DNA of 64,000 bases, taken from CAKZNE01 sp964485405 (GTDB lineage: Bacteria > Bacteroidota > Bacteroidia > Flavobacteriales > Schleiferiaceae). Where the stretch lies: NCBI GenBank assembly GCA_964485405.1, contig CAZAJG010000013.1, positions 30,282 to 94,281 of the forward strand, given 5' to 3'. Below the pieces are notes generated by a model. It did not search any database. It was not told the DNA's origin and saw only the letters and a list, made by a program, of their open reading frames with translations. Below, piece by piece: positions 1-9,109 of the stretch. The translations under genes were made by a program, and so were the position numbers. Position 1 is the first letter of the stretch; each line of letters opens with the position of its first letter.

Positions 1-440
1 GAACGCGCTACCCTTGCCGTATTTAGGTAAAAATCCTCTTGATCTTCGTTGGCAGTGCCTACAAAAGCTCCATTTAGATTAACCGATTGAAAAGGAAGAT
101 ATTGCTTAGACTGTCTGCCATTAATATCATACTCATTGATCTGTACGATGTCTTTAAAAGTTGGGCTTTGGCGATAACCCACTTGTTGTATCGGTCTTCC
201 TAAACCATCGTAATAAGTTACTACTGAGCGTTTTTGAAAATCATTAAGACCGTTCAAAGCTGACTGATCTTTTACCTCCAACAAGGGAGTAATTCCCTGA
301 ACATAGTTTTGGGTAGAGGTTTGAGCAAATGCCGTACAAAGAGATAGGCAAAATGCAAGAAAAATAAATTTAAACTGTTTGGTGAGGTTAGAGTTTAAAG
401 CTTTACATCCCCTTATAATTGTGCTGAAATACGTTTTCAT
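1..440 (-). CDS. RHS/YD-repeat family secreted protein, DUF6443-type N-terminus (partial)
   Basis: Reading leftwards from an ATG at 440, an open frame of 146 codons runs off the window edge, so only the N-terminus is present. It begins with a long basic n-region, a hydrophobic segment (FKFIFLAFCLSLCTAFAQ, residues about 23-40) and a likely signal peptidase site after AFA. Next comes a segment with YYDGLGRPIQQV (about residues 75-86) and an NEYDINGRQSKQYLPF-like stretch. This matches the DUF6443 domain that starts large Bacteroidota RHS proteins. The RHS core and any C-terminal toxin-like tip would lie outside the window. It follows the 1163-residue protein by 24 bp on the same strand, so the two are probably co-transcribed. 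Family assignment is good; function (surface polymer, polymorphic toxin or adhesin) is not determined. Confidence 0.8.
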   Translation of the reverse strand, partial: MKTYFSTIIRGCKALNSNLTKQFKFIFLAFCLSLCTAFAQTSTQNYVQGITPLLEVKDQSALNGLNDFQKRSVVTYYDGLGRPIQQVGYRQSPTFKDIVQINEYDINGRQSKQYLPFQSVNLNGAFVGTANEDQEDFYLNTARVAR

Positions 441-464
441 ACTTACTGTTTTTCTGGTTAGGAA

Positions 465-3400
465 TTAGGGGCGATAGTTATATTGGTTGGTTTGGACAAT
501 GTTGCCCTCTTCGTCTTTAACAAACAATAGGTGACCTAAATCATCGTATTCAAAGGTTTGTAAATAGCCTCTGGCATCAACTAAAGAAGATAGTCCGGAA
601 GATGTTTTGGCCGTTTTGGTGTAAGTGGTCATTTGAGTTTGTTTAGGGTGAAAACGAACCTCATCCACATACAAACCATAAGATGTATTGTTGTTAAAGA
701 GTTCTAGCTTGAGCTTTACCGTATTGGAATAGTTAGAAAGGTCAACTTCCCGTTCAAACCTCATCCACTTATCATCTGTATTTGTAATGGCCGAACTTAA
801 CCAAGCCAGTTGATTATCAGATTGATCTAGTACTTGAATAATGAGCGTAGCATTTTGAGAACCAAAAGTGGTAGGTGTTTTTACCTTAACGGAAAGTAGA
901 AATTCATCATCCTGGCTAATGGGTTCTACTGTATGGGAAAAACCAAACTCCCCCGCATTTACCAGCAAGGAATAATCACCACTATATTTTTCAATCTCAG
1001 TGGCATATGCTTGGCTAGCAGAAGCTGGAAGCCATTGATTATCCTCAAAGCTACTGTAGGCCACATCTTGATAATGAGCATTAGCACAATTCGCCCAGCC
1101 TTTATCGTTATTGGTACGCACCAAACTGTTCTCTATGCCGTGCTCTCTTTCTATCATAACGATGTCTCCATTGGCATCATGGGTGTAGTTCGCTTCTAAT
1201 TCCCACTCTCCATTGCTTACATGGCTAATGTTAAAGTTGTAAAAACCTTTAGGCGCATCTTTATAGGTATAGGATTGATGTAGTTTTCCATCGTTACTGT
1301 AAAGTTGAACCACCCCTTTGTGCATGCCGGATCCTGAACCCACTAGCTGCGCTATGGGTAACGAAACTTTGTGATCGTTTATCATAGAGCTTACAAAACT
1401 GGCATTGGGGTCCGTTGAGCCTTCTAAATCATCTACATAGTAAAAGGTAGTTGTCTCCGTCAACTGATCGCTATTTTGGGTTTCTATTTTCCGAACAAGT
1501 GTTTTGTTTGCATTTGTATAGGTAAAGTCTTGAGAAGATGTAATGTTTCCGTTAGAAGTATATTCTGTTGTAATAGTTTCGTTAATTGCCCATTTTTCAA
1601 ATGGATGGTTGTAGTGATGATGGGTCATTAGCGCCACTCTATTTGAGTAATCACCCGCATTGCAAAACTCATCGTGTGCGGTTACTACATCTTTTCCTTG
1701 GCTGCTGATTGGAGATTTATACATATCCCCTTTTACGCTACCCAATTGAATGTTGGTGTATAGGTTTTCCGTTTTACTTACTAGATTAAAAGATCCTCCA
1801 TTTTTCTCAAAAGTTTTTGTGATTTCTAGCAAGCCATTTTTCTCTTGAAGTCTTGGATAGGGTATACCGCCAAAATACCAGAAAAATTCAACCGTACCAG
1901 GACCTATTGGCAACCCGTCATCTCGGATAACTTCTTTAACGGTGTTGTTAGAATTCTGATAATGATTGCTAAATTCATAGGCCTCTTTTCCATTTAAACC
2001 ATTGTTATAAAGCACCTCCACATTATCGTACCCAACTAAGGCTCCTTGAGCCGTTTTGATTGCTGGTAAAATAGGTTGAGACGAAATGAGCGTAGCTCTC
2101 GCTAAGCAGAACTCATATTCATTCTTGTCATTAGGGTTGAAATAACTGGAAGGTTTTGGTCTGCTCGTATAAAACTGATAAAATGGTACAGACATCAGTT
2201 TGCCACCAGTATAATTAAAATCCCGCCTAGTTGACAATACTCCTAGGTCAGTAAAATCCTTAATCGTTTTAATTCTAATGCCTGCTCCCTGCAGGGGGAA
2301 GGTACTTAGTTGAGCAGGAGGGTCGTATGTATTAACCTCGTATTCATATTCCGTATACCCTCCAGTAGGATAAGTTATTTTATTGAGATAGCCGTATAGG
2401 GCTGTACCAAGGTCTACCTGTTTATTATCATTCGGAAGATAATAGGGACCCGTGGAAGGATCATAAGTGTTTAAGTTGGTGGTATTCAGGTTCACCATCT
2501 CCGAAACAATTCCTGTTTGAACGCTATATGATCCAAACAAAAATGGGCAGTTTTCAGGAGGCAACCCGGAGTTATTTGCCTGACCATTAAAGTATCCAAA
2601 ATAATCCGTGGCATGTGAGAGATTGGGAGGTATTAAGTCTTTATTCTCATATTCAAAACTATATTCTTTGCCAATGGTTTCATTTCTCCCTTTTAACACA
2701 ATATCGCTCAACCACAGTCGTCCAGGATGATTAAAATAGACGAACTCTACTTTATTCTGTAAGAGCTCGTTATTTCCATGCAATAATTCTACTGAATTTA
2801 ATTGTTTAAAGCCGAAGAGGTGATTGTCATCCTCTTCATCCGTTCTATCTCCATAATAAAACTTAAGCTGATACTTTAAATCATTTTTTGTGTAGGTAAC
2901 ATTAGCTAGCGAATTTTTCCAGTTTCGTATATAGCTAAAGGCCGACATTGGCTGATCAACATCTTCTCCTGCATGGAAAAACTCTTGCTGATAAATCACA
3001 TAGGTATGGTTGTGCATTCCTTGTTTGGTGAGATAAGAATTGTAGGTGAAATTCACCTCCTCTCCTTCCGCAGTCAAAATTTTTCTGATCTTCCACTGCG
3101 TAGCATCCCATCGTGTTTTAAAGCCTCCATTATGGTTAGGCATTGGTTTTACGGACCATTCCGTATACAGTTTTTTGGAATTTGCCAAAGGGTCTTCTCC
3201 AAAATAGTAGGTATTTCCATAACCATCTGTGATGATCCATTCGCCATTGTCCACAGAGGGGTATTGAATATCTAGCTCTTGTTCAGAGTTGATAACTAGG
3301 TTTTTATCCTGGTCGTAGAAAAAAGTAGCACTAACCCCATTAATACTTAAAGTAAAAATATCGGGCTCTGTATCATATTCTTCATCTCGCATTATATCGT

Positions 3401-3956
3401 TAACCATTTTATCGAAATTGGTTGTGGTTGGCTGACCGTTGTAAGGATGATATCCCGCATTTGGATTACTTGAGGGGTATGAGGAAACGATATCTACAAT
3501 AGGGTTATGATTGGAGTGGAGCCATCCAAAATAGTAAGACATAATATTGCCTACATTCGTTTCATGGGCAGAGGGCAGCCCCGTGGACTGAGCAGGGGTC
3601 AGGTCGCTGCTTCCCCGTATTTCTCGGCTAATGGCTCCTCCAATGTTTAGATTCCAGTCTATTCCTATTTCAGAAGCCGTTTGAGCTACCGCTACGCCAT
3701 GTGTGGAATAGGAGGCACTCAGGTTGAGGCCAACCCCTTGCGTGGGGATGGAAAGTAAAGGAATGTTGATGTTTACCGACCCATTGTAATAGTTAACCGG
3801 TGTTTTGCCGTATTGGTCAAACACAAAGGCCTGAGGAGGGTCAGCAGAATAGCCTTTGGAAAAATCGTAGGTTTCATCGAAAAGGTCATCTGCTTGTGAA
3901 AAAATCTGAGTAAAGGGAGTCATCAAAAGGACGCCCAGAATGGTTAAGTTCTTCAT
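465..3956 (-). CDS. Large secreted RHS/YD-repeat-like protein
   Basis: A 1163-residue protein with a signal peptide (MKNLTILGVLLMTPFTQIFSQ). The N-terminal 150 residues contain LNLSASYSTHGVAVAQ followed by IGIDWNLNIGGAISR, a stretch typical of Bacteroidota RHS-associated proteins and related to the start of insecticidal-toxin-complex B-type shells. The middle is long and beta-rich with many Tyr/Gly/Asp motifs. Around residues 985-1110 is a jelly-roll-like segment (YSSFEDNQW to GLYVDEVRF) resembling carbohydrate-binding domains. The C-terminus carries a YD repeat (ARGYLQTFEYDDLGHLLFV). It ends 24 bp before the DUF6443 gene. Such pairs usually make a secreted shell or wall-associated polymer; there is no recognisable toxin domain here. 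Role inferred only from family. Confidence 0.8.
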   Translation of the reverse strand: MKNLTILGVLLMTPFTQIFSQADDLFDETYDFSKGYSADPPQAFVFDQYGKTPVNYYNGSVNINIPLLSIPTQGVGLNLSASYSTHGVAVAQTASEIGIDWNLNIGGAISREIRGSSDLTPAQSTGLPSAHETNVGNIMSYYFGWLHSNHNPIVDIVSSYPSSNPNAGYHPYNGQPTTTNFDKMVNDIMRDEEYDTEPDIFTLSINGVSATFFYDQDKNLVINSEQELDIQYPSVDNGEWIITDGYGNTYYFGEDPLANSKKLYTEWSVKPMPNHNGGFKTRWDATQWKIRKILTAEGEEVNFTYNSYLTKQGMHNHTYVIYQQEFFHAGEDVDQPMSAFSYIRNWKNSLANVTYTKNDLKYQLKFYYGDRTDEEDDNHLFGFKQLNSVELLHGNNELLQNKVEFVYFNHPGRLWLSDIVLKGRNETIGKEYSFEYENKDLIPPNLSHATDYFGYFNGQANNSGLPPENCPFLFGSYSVQTGIVSEMVNLNTTNLNTYDPSTGPYYLPNDNKQVDLGTALYGYLNKITYPTGGYTEYEYEVNTYDPPAQLSTFPLQGAGIRIKTIKDFTDLGVLSTRRDFNYTGGKLMSVPFYQFYTSRPKPSSYFNPNDKNEYEFCLARATLISSQPILPAIKTAQGALVGYDNVEVLYNNGLNGKEAYEFSNHYQNSNNTVKEVIRDDGLPIGPGTVEFFWYFGGIPYPRLQEKNGLLEITKTFEKNGGSFNLVSKTENLYTNIQLGSVKGDMYKSPISSQGKDVVTAHDEFCNAGDYSNRVALMTHHHYNHPFEKWAINETITTEYTSNGNITSSQDFTYTNANKTLVRKIETQNSDQLTETTTFYYVDDLEGSTDPNASFVSSMINDHKVSLPIAQLVGSGSGMHKGVVQLYSNDGKLHQSYTYKDAPKGFYNFNISHVSNGEWELEANYTHDANGDIVMIEREHGIENSLVRTNNDKGWANCANAHYQDVAYSSFEDNQWLPASASQAYATEIEKYSGDYSLLVNAGEFGFSHTVEPISQDDEFLLSVKVKTPTTFGSQNATLIIQVLDQSDNQLAWLSSAITNTDDKWMRFEREVDLSNYSNTVKLKLELFNNNTSYGLYVDEVRFHPKQTQMTTYTKTAKTSSGLSSLVDARGYLQTFEYDDLGHLLFVKDEEGNIVQTNQYNYRP

Positions 3957-4412
3957 AAAAAGTAAAAAATCAGTTAGAGGTAATCCGTTAAAAAAAGGTC
4001 TCGAATATCAACACATCACAGAGTAACCCAAGCACAGAATTTAAAAAACTATACATGGGTTTTGCAATTAAAACATAGTGTTGATTTTAGCGACTTTGGT
4101 TAAACAATTTAGTTAGTGATGGTGGTGTAGTGAAAAATCAATTTTTAATAAGGTTATTGACTTTGTGCTCACGAAACTAGTATATTATATTTCTACACGC
4201 AAATTAAGTAGACCAATATTGCTCTGCCTGACGATATATGTTGTCTAGATTTCCAGCTTTTTCATAACTTTTTTTTCCAGTCAGTTATTGCAAAAATATG
4301 ATGCTTCGAGCCGCTCCTCTAGTATAACACCGCACCATTTTTCTGAACAAAGTACCCCCTTTGAAATCTGCCTAGTTTTTTTACTCCTATCCCTATTTTG
4401 ACGTACTACCAA

Positions 4413-4459
4413 CAACTTCTTCGGTTCGTCATTCATCTGTTCAGCATTCGCTATTCAAA
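4413..4459 (+). repeat. Degenerate copy of a dispersed inverted-repeat element
   Basis: This stretch (ACTTC, then TTCG, CATTCA, ATTCG and TATTCAAA in order) aligns with small gaps to the right arm of the repeat at 63835-63879. Read on the minus strand it also resembles the left arm (GAATG, then GAACAGATGAAT), as expected for an element with imperfect inverted symmetry. It lies in a gene-free region, like the copies at the other end of the window. Confidence 0.5.
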
Positions 4460-4625
4460 GCGCTTTTGTTTCCATCACTATTTTGTAACACGATGATTGA
4501 ATAGAACGGTTTTAAGGCTCTTAAAAAGCGTACGGGAGTGTGTTGTAATGATAGACACGCACCACAAGTGCGCGCTATGTTTTTTGAAAATCAGCAAATC
4601 AGAGAGGTCTCACCATTTTTCCAAC

Positions 4626-4661
4626 AAAAAAAACCCCAAACCAAAAATGGTTCAGGGTTTT
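4626..4661 (-). terminator. Rho-independent terminator of the DUF2795 gene
   Basis: On the minus strand the sequence folds as AAAACCC, ACC, short loop, GGT, GGG(G)TTTT followed by a run of eight T. It starts about 30 bp downstream of the DUF2795 stop codon, as expected for an intrinsic terminator. Confidence 0.65.
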
Positions 4662-4689
4662 GCATGCTTTACTATGGATAAATATTTAT

Positions 4690-4914
4690 CTAATACTCAT
4701 CCTCATTCCAGAGGAAGTCTTCTTCTGAGGGATAATCCGGCCAGATCTCTTGGATCTTTTCATACGCTTCATCTTCATCCTCTTCAATCGCCTGAAGGTT
4801 CTCAACCACTTCTAGTGGCGCCCCAGTACGAATCGAGTAATCAATCAGTTCGTCCTTGGTGGCAGGCCACGGAGCATCGCTCAAATAACTAGCTAATTCC
4901 AGTGTCCAATACAT
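4690..4914 (-). CDS. DUF2795 domain-containing small acidic protein
   Basis: A 74-residue protein opening MYWTLELASYLSDAPWPATK and continuing DELIDYSIRTGAPLEVVENL, then a very acidic tail ending WNEDEY. This is the Bacteroidota form of DUF2795; the family is small and uncharacterised, with a predicted helical fold in which an acidic surface dominates. The gene has its own promoter (TTGC and TACTTTTG at 4940-4969) and its own terminator, so it appears to be a one-gene transcript. Family is clear; function is unknown. Confidence 0.88.
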   Translation of the reverse strand: MYWTLELASYLSDAPWPATKDELIDYSIRTGAPLEVVENLQAIEEDEDEAYEKIQEIWPDYPSEEDFLWNEDEY

Positions 4915-4939
4915 AATAACCTACAATTTTTATTTTTTG

Positions 4940-4969
4940 CAAAAGTAATTTTTTCGACCTCCTGTGCAA
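4940..4969 (-). promoter_or_regulatory. Bacteroidota-type sigma-A promoter for the DUF2795 gene
   Basis: On the minus strand TTGC (4966-4969) is followed after 18 nt by TACTTTTG (4940-4947), matching the -33 TTTG/TTGC and -7 TAnnTTTG consensus. The predicted transcript would start roughly 18 nt before the ATG at 4914. Confidence 0.6.
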
Positions 4970-4993
4970 GGAACTGTCCATTTTTTTTTATTA

Positions 4994-5542
4994 TCAATTT
5001 CTTGTCTTCCAAAGTGTTTCAACGCCAGCCTGTTTCACAGTGTACAAACGCGCCAGTGTAAATAAGTAATCGCTTAAACGGTTCAAATATTTTATAATGA
5101 GCGGATCTACCTCCTCTTCTTCTCCTAATTCTATCGCTATTCGCTCTGCCCTTCGGCATACGCATCTTGCTACATGGCAGTAGGAAGAGGTAAGGTCTCC
5201 ACCGGGTATAATAAAGTTCATCAAGTCCGGAAGCTCCTTTCCCATTTCGTCCATCGAATTTTCCAAATGCTCTACATCCTTCTCTTCTAAGATAGGGTTT
5301 TTCATTTTTGATTTGGACTTATCTGTAGCCAAATCAGCTCCCAAAGTAAAAAGATGATCCTGAATATGCTGCAACTCCGCATCCTTAAATTTATCTTTAG
5401 CAGAGTCGCGTATTACGCCAATAAAGCTATTCAGCTCATCTACGGTTCCGTAAGACTCTATTCGGATGTGCGACTTTTTGACTCGGGTTCCCCCTATTAG
5501 GGAAGTTTTTCCTTCATCGCCTTTTTTAGTATATATCTTCAT
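4994..5542 (-). CDS. pduO: Cob(I)yrinic acid a,c-diamide adenosyltransferase, PduO type
   Basis: A 182-residue protein that transfers the adenosyl group of ATP to reduced corrinoid, making adenosylcobalamin in the cytoplasm. The N-terminal MKIYTKKGDEGKTSLIGG contains the conserved ATP-binding loop (TKxGDxGxT). GTVDELNSFIG (about residues 33-43) is also conserved, and CRRAERIAIEL (about 128-138) carries the arginines that contact ATP. Length is normal for the family. No other B12 genes are near; the downstream DUF2795 gene has its own promoter. The symbol follows the PduO-type family name; in genomes without a pdu operon the gene is often just called an ATR. Confidence 0.93.
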   Translation of the reverse strand: MKIYTKKGDEGKTSLIGGTRVKKSHIRIESYGTVDELNSFIGVIRDSAKDKFKDAELQHIQDHLFTLGADLATDKSKSKMKNPILEEKDVEHLENSMDEMGKELPDLMNFIIPGGDLTSSYCHVARCVCRRAERIAIELGEEEEVDPLIIKYLNRLSDYLFTLARLYTVKQAGVETLWKTRN

Positions 5543-5791
5543 GTTTTAGTCATTTCTCCAATGGTTACTCCTGCTTAAACAATATTAGTAAAAAAGAGTT
5601 CTCTTAGAATCGTAAAACTAGATTTCGAACTTTATTCTAGATGATTTAATTAACAACAGACAAGCGCAAACCGCTACTGTAGCGCGTTATACTTCTTAAA
5701 ATTGGTTCATCAAAAATTTATTGATACGGTTTTTGGAAAAGCATTTTGTGATGGTCGTAAATGATGTATATTAAAACGCAAATATCAACCT

Positions 5792-7612
5792 ATGGTAGAA
5801 TTAGCAAGCATCCTCGTGCTCAGCGTAATAGCTCAATGGCTCGCTTGGAAAATTAAAGTTCCGGCTATACTTCCGCTTATCATTATTGGCTTGGCCGTTG
5901 GTCCACTCTCTACTTTTTTAACCAGTGATGGGCAAAAATTGCTGGATGGCGATGCTATTTTCTCTGGAGACTTTTTGTTCTCCTTTGTTTCTATTTCAGT
6001 AGGTATTATCCTTTTTGAAGGCGGCCTCACTCTTACTCTTTCTGAGGTTCGTTATCGTGCAGGCACTATTCGTAATCTATTGATTTTTGGTCCTATTATC
6101 ACTTTAGTTGGTGGTGGATTAGCCGCCCATTATTTAATGGGGCTAGACTATGGATTGGCTTTTCTTTTTGGTGGTTTAATCATCGTTTCTGGTCCTACCG
6201 TAGTGCTACCAATACTCCGAAATACGCGGCCCAACGAGCGAATAAACACCATATTAAAATGGGAAGGTATTTTAATTGATCCTTTAGGTGCTTTAGTTGC
6301 TGTATTGGTGTATGAATTTATTCAAACTGGGGGGCATCATCATGGTTTCAATTTCGAAATTCTTCAAGAATTCTTTTTAACTGTAGCCACCGGTGTATTT
6401 GTTGGTGCAATAACAGCTTTCTTTTTAAGGTGGGTTCTTCAAAAAAACCGCATCCCCGAATATTTAAGAAATATCTTCACTTTAGGAGTAGTGATATTCG
6501 CTTTCACTTTTTCCGAAATTATTCAGCCCGAAGCCGGTTTAATGGCTGCCACTTTTATGGGTATTATTTTGGCTAATATTAAAATCAACGACTTTAAAAA
6601 GATCATCTCTTTTAAAGAAGACATCACACTTATTCTCATCTCCGTTTTATTTATTTTACTTTCCAGCCGTATTGATATGGCTCAGATCAACAAATTGGGT
6701 TGGGAAAGTATCGCCTTGTTTGCTATCGTGATTTTTGTACTCAGACCTTTAGCAGTATGGCTAAGCACCATTGGCAAAGGTTTTAACTGGCGCGAGGTAA
6801 TTTTCATGTCGTGGGTTGGTCCTAAAGGAATTGTTGCCGCTGCCGTTGCTTCTCTTTTTTCCATTCAATTGATGAACTCTGATGGCCCTCTTGCTCAACA
6901 AGCGGAGCTTATTCTTCCCTTAACCTTTTTGGTGATCGTTGGAACGGTGGTGCTGCAAGGTTCTACTGCTAAAGGCCTAGCCAAATTATTGAAAGTTACC
7001 CGTAAGGAGCCAAAGGGCTTTTTGATTGCTGGCGCAAATGAAGTTGCTCGTTTTATTGCAAAAATTGTTAAAGATCAAGGGCTCCCGGTTATGATGGTGG
7101 ATGTTTCCGCATCCAATGCAAGGGAAGCGAAAGAACAGGGGTTTGACGTTTTTGAAGGCAATATTCTGAGTGAAAAGATTTTTGATGAAGTAGATTTAGC
7201 GAATATGGGTAGGCTTTTGGCTCTAACTCCTAACAATGAAATCAACAATTTGGCAGACAAGTGGTTTGAGGAAGATTTTGGAGACCATAACACCTATCGC
7301 TTAGCCAGTAAAAATGAGTTGGAGTTAAAAGATCTCAGACTAAACAAAACCGTACTTTTCCAAGGGAAGGTAGATTACCTGTCTTTGGCTCAAATCATGC
7401 GTCAACATGAATCTTCTATTGTTACAGATTGCCCCAACGATGAAACCTTTGAGAAAATTAAAAGGCAATATTCCAATCGTATAATCCCACTTTTCATTTT
7501 AGATTCCACAAAGGATTTGCAAGTGTTTACCCGTGATGAACCTGCTTTTTCTAAAGGCGATAAGCTTATTTTTATCACGTACGATGCGGAACAAAAAAAG
7601 GAAGATTTATAG
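5792..7612 (+). CDS. Cation:proton antiporter (CPA family) with degenerate TrkA-N-like domain
   Basis: A 606-residue inner-membrane protein. Residues 1-400 form about 12 hydrophobic helices with the antiporter signature GPTVVLPILRNTRPNERINT (about 134-153) followed by WEGILIDPLGALVAV, where the Asp is the likely ion-coupling residue. SWVGPKGIVAAAVAS (about 340-355) is also typical of NhaP-like exchangers. Residues about 405-520 resemble a Rossmann-type TrkA-N/RCK domain (FLIAGANEVARFIAKIV), but the GxGxxG loop is degenerate, so nucleotide binding is doubtful. The remainder resembles a TrkA-C-like tail. Probable role: Na+/H+ or K+/H+ exchange for pH and salt homeostasis. The substrate ion cannot be told from sequence. 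The RidA-like gene follows after 68 bp. Confidence 0.9.
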   Translation: MVELASILVLSVIAQWLAWKIKVPAILPLIIIGLAVGPLSTFLTSDGQKLLDGDAIFSGDFLFSFVSISVGIILFEGGLTLTLSEVRYRAGTIRNLLIFGPIITLVGGGLAAHYLMGLDYGLAFLFGGLIIVSGPTVVLPILRNTRPNERINTILKWEGILIDPLGALVAVLVYEFIQTGGHHHGFNFEILQEFFLTVATGVFVGAITAFFLRWVLQKNRIPEYLRNIFTLGVVIFAFTFSEIIQPEAGLMAATFMGIILANIKINDFKKIISFKEDITLILISVLFILLSSRIDMAQINKLGWESIALFAIVIFVLRPLAVWLSTIGKGFNWREVIFMSWVGPKGIVAAAVASLFSIQLMNSDGPLAQQAELILPLTFLVIVGTVVLQGSTAKGLAKLLKVTRKEPKGFLIAGANEVARFIAKIVKDQGLPVMMVDVSASNAREAKEQGFDVFEGNILSEKIFDEVDLANMGRLLALTPNNEINNLADKWFEEDFGDHNTYRLASKNELELKDLRLNKTVLFQGKVDYLSLAQIMRQHESSIVTDCPNDETFEKIKRQYSNRIIPLFILDSTKDLQVFTRDEPAFSKGDKLIFITYDAEQKKEDL

Positions 7613-7680
7613 ATAAACTTTATAAAACCCTCTCCAAGTAGAAAGGTGCAAATCCTTACTTTTGGTAAAAATCCTAAACA

Positions 7681-8100
7681 ATGAGTAACCCTAAAGCTCC
7701 CAAACCAGTTGGTCTTTATCCATTAGCCCGTAAAGCCGGTGGACTTCTATTTTTAAGCGGTGTTGGCCCTAGAATTGCAGGTAGTGACCAACATGATTCT
7801 GGCGTTCCTGGATTAGAACTAGACCATAATGGTAATTTTAAAGCTTTTGACTTTGAAGCCCAAGTACATTCGGTATTCGCCAATGTGAAAGCTATTTTAG
7901 AAGAACATGGCAGCCAATGGGATAAATTAGTAGATGTTCAAGTATTTCTGGTAGATATGAAGCGGGATTTTGCTACCTTTAATCGAGTTTATGCTGAGTA
8001 TTTTAAGGATTTAGATCCTAAACCTACACGTACCACCATAGCCATAAACGCTTTACCCACACCTATCGCTATTGAACTAAAATGTGTGGCTGATTTATAA
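7681..8100 (+). CDS. RidA-family protein, 2-aminomuconate deaminase-like
   Basis: A 139-residue protein of the YjgF/RidA fold, forming trimers that hydrolyse imines/enamines. Unlike canonical RidA it has the long N-terminal insert LSGVGPRIAGSDQHDSGVPG and the strings LVDVQVFLVDMKRDF and INALPTPIAIELKCVADL, which match the 2-aminomuconate deaminase branch (tryptophan/kynurenine or nitrobenzene degradation). The C-terminal substrate-binding Glu of RidA (ELKCVA) is kept. No other kynurenine-pathway gene is in the window, so the specific reaction is an inference from similarity; a general imine deaminase is the alternative. Confidence 0.85.
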   Translation: MSNPKAPKPVGLYPLARKAGGLLFLSGVGPRIAGSDQHDSGVPGLELDHNGNFKAFDFEAQVHSVFANVKAILEEHGSQWDKLVDVQVFLVDMKRDFATFNRVYAEYFKDLDPKPTRTTIAINALPTPIAIELKCVADL

Positions 8101-8135
8101 AAGTCAGTCTTTTTTCCATTTAACTCAATTACTCC

Positions 8136-9107
8136 ATGGCGACCTCCTTTACGAGAAGCGAAGAACTCAATCAACTATACGATCAGGTAATGGGCAGACA
8201 GGATGTTTTCCTATTTGGCCCAACTGGAATTGGCAAATCATACGTGCTAAATCTACTGGTTGATAAACTAAAAGGACGAAGAGTTTGTTTTTACCGATCC
8301 TTACGAGGTATTATTTCGGTAGAGCAGTACATCCATGAGTTTATCCGAGAACTGAAAAGTGTAGCTAGCAATCACTCCAATCTTGATTATCAACTGAGGC
8401 GGTTTTTGGATGAAAATCCCATTTATCGCTTTGAAACTCTTCCACAGATGGAGGATTGGTTTAAAAAACTTATTACTACACTGGAACAAGTAGGTTTGGA
8501 TTTTTTATTCATTTTTGAGGATCTTCATGAATGGGAATTAGAAGAGGACGCTGTCCATTTAAGCACACATTTTAAGATTATATCTCAAGGTAGCAACTGT
8601 CAACTTTTGCTTAGCGCCAACCGATTGTTCTATCAAAATAATCCAACCAAAAAACACAGTCCATTTGCTTTACAAGCAGTGCAGAAAAGTACGATTTGGG
8701 CGAATGAAATCTCTGAATGGCAAGAGTGGGCGTATACCTTTACGCAAGGGAATACTGCTTTTTTATTAGAACTTATTGAGTATTTAACCGAGGCTAGCTT
8801 TGATAAAAGCCAAGCGGCACATCAATTGATGCAAGATTACCATCCAGTTTTAAGCAAGATAAGAAGCCGCTTTACCAAACTTCAATGGAATTTATTACGT
8901 TCCATTGCTTTTGAGGAAATCGTAGAACAACCTCACTCTTTCGACTTTTTGGTGAAATACAAACTGGGAGCAGCAAGCAGTGTAGAAAGAGCTCTGAAGA
9001 ATCTGTCAGACACCCAAATGATCCTTAAAACCGAGAATGGATGGACGCTGAGTAGCGTTATCTATTTGCGGTGGCTGCAATGGCTGTACTCCAGAAATGC
9101 GGTATAG
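8136..9107 (+). CDS. P-loop ATPase (AAA/archaeal-ATPase-like) with C-terminal winged-helix region
   Basis: A 323-residue protein. Walker A is FGPTGIGKS (about residues 27-35) and Walker B is FLFIFEDLHEWE (about 125-136), where the acidic pair ED replaces the usual DE. LLLSANRLFYQ after Walker B resembles a sensor-1 strand. The C-terminal 100 residues (from SKIRSRFTKLQWNLLRSIA) look like a winged helix, as in the ATPase_2/STAND-related ATPases of archaea and Bacteroidota. It follows the RidA-like gene by 35 bp and meets the TPR gene tail to tail. No partner protein is evident. Function unknown; a DNA- or protein-remodelling switch would be speculation. Confidence 0.7.
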   Translation: MATSFTRSEELNQLYDQVMGRQDVFLFGPTGIGKSYVLNLLVDKLKGRRVCFYRSLRGIISVEQYIHEFIRELKSVASNHSNLDYQLRRFLDENPIYRFETLPQMEDWFKKLITTLEQVGLDFLFIFEDLHEWELEEDAVHLSTHFKIISQGSNCQLLLSANRLFYQNNPTKKHSPFALQAVQKSTIWANEISEWQEWAYTFTQGNTAFLLELIEYLTEASFDKSQAAHQLMQDYHPVLSKIRSRFTKLQWNLLRSIAFEEIVEQPHSFDFLVKYKLGAASSVERALKNLSDTQMILKTENGWTLSSVIYLRWLQWLYSRNAV

Positions 9108-9109
9108 TT

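Larger units (their letters stand above)
3957..4689. other. 733-bp gene-free stretch
   Basis: No convincing gene lies between the start of the 1163-residue protein and the end of the DUF2795 gene. The open frame on the plus strand from 4497 lacks any family signature and overlaps DUF2795, so I leave it out. The segment holds the upstream region of the RHS-like gene (no clear TAnnTTTG box seen), a degenerate copy of the repeat that also occurs at the right edge, and a terminator for DUF2795. Confidence 0.6.

Noticed and set aside
1010..1026. TGGCATATGCTTGG as a second sigma-54 site
   Set aside because: The spacing is one base short and it lies inside the RHS-like coding sequence.
4497..4892. 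131-codon open frame on the plus strand
   Set aside because: It is antisense to the DUF2795 gene and its terminator, has no family signature, and the other strand is a well-known family.
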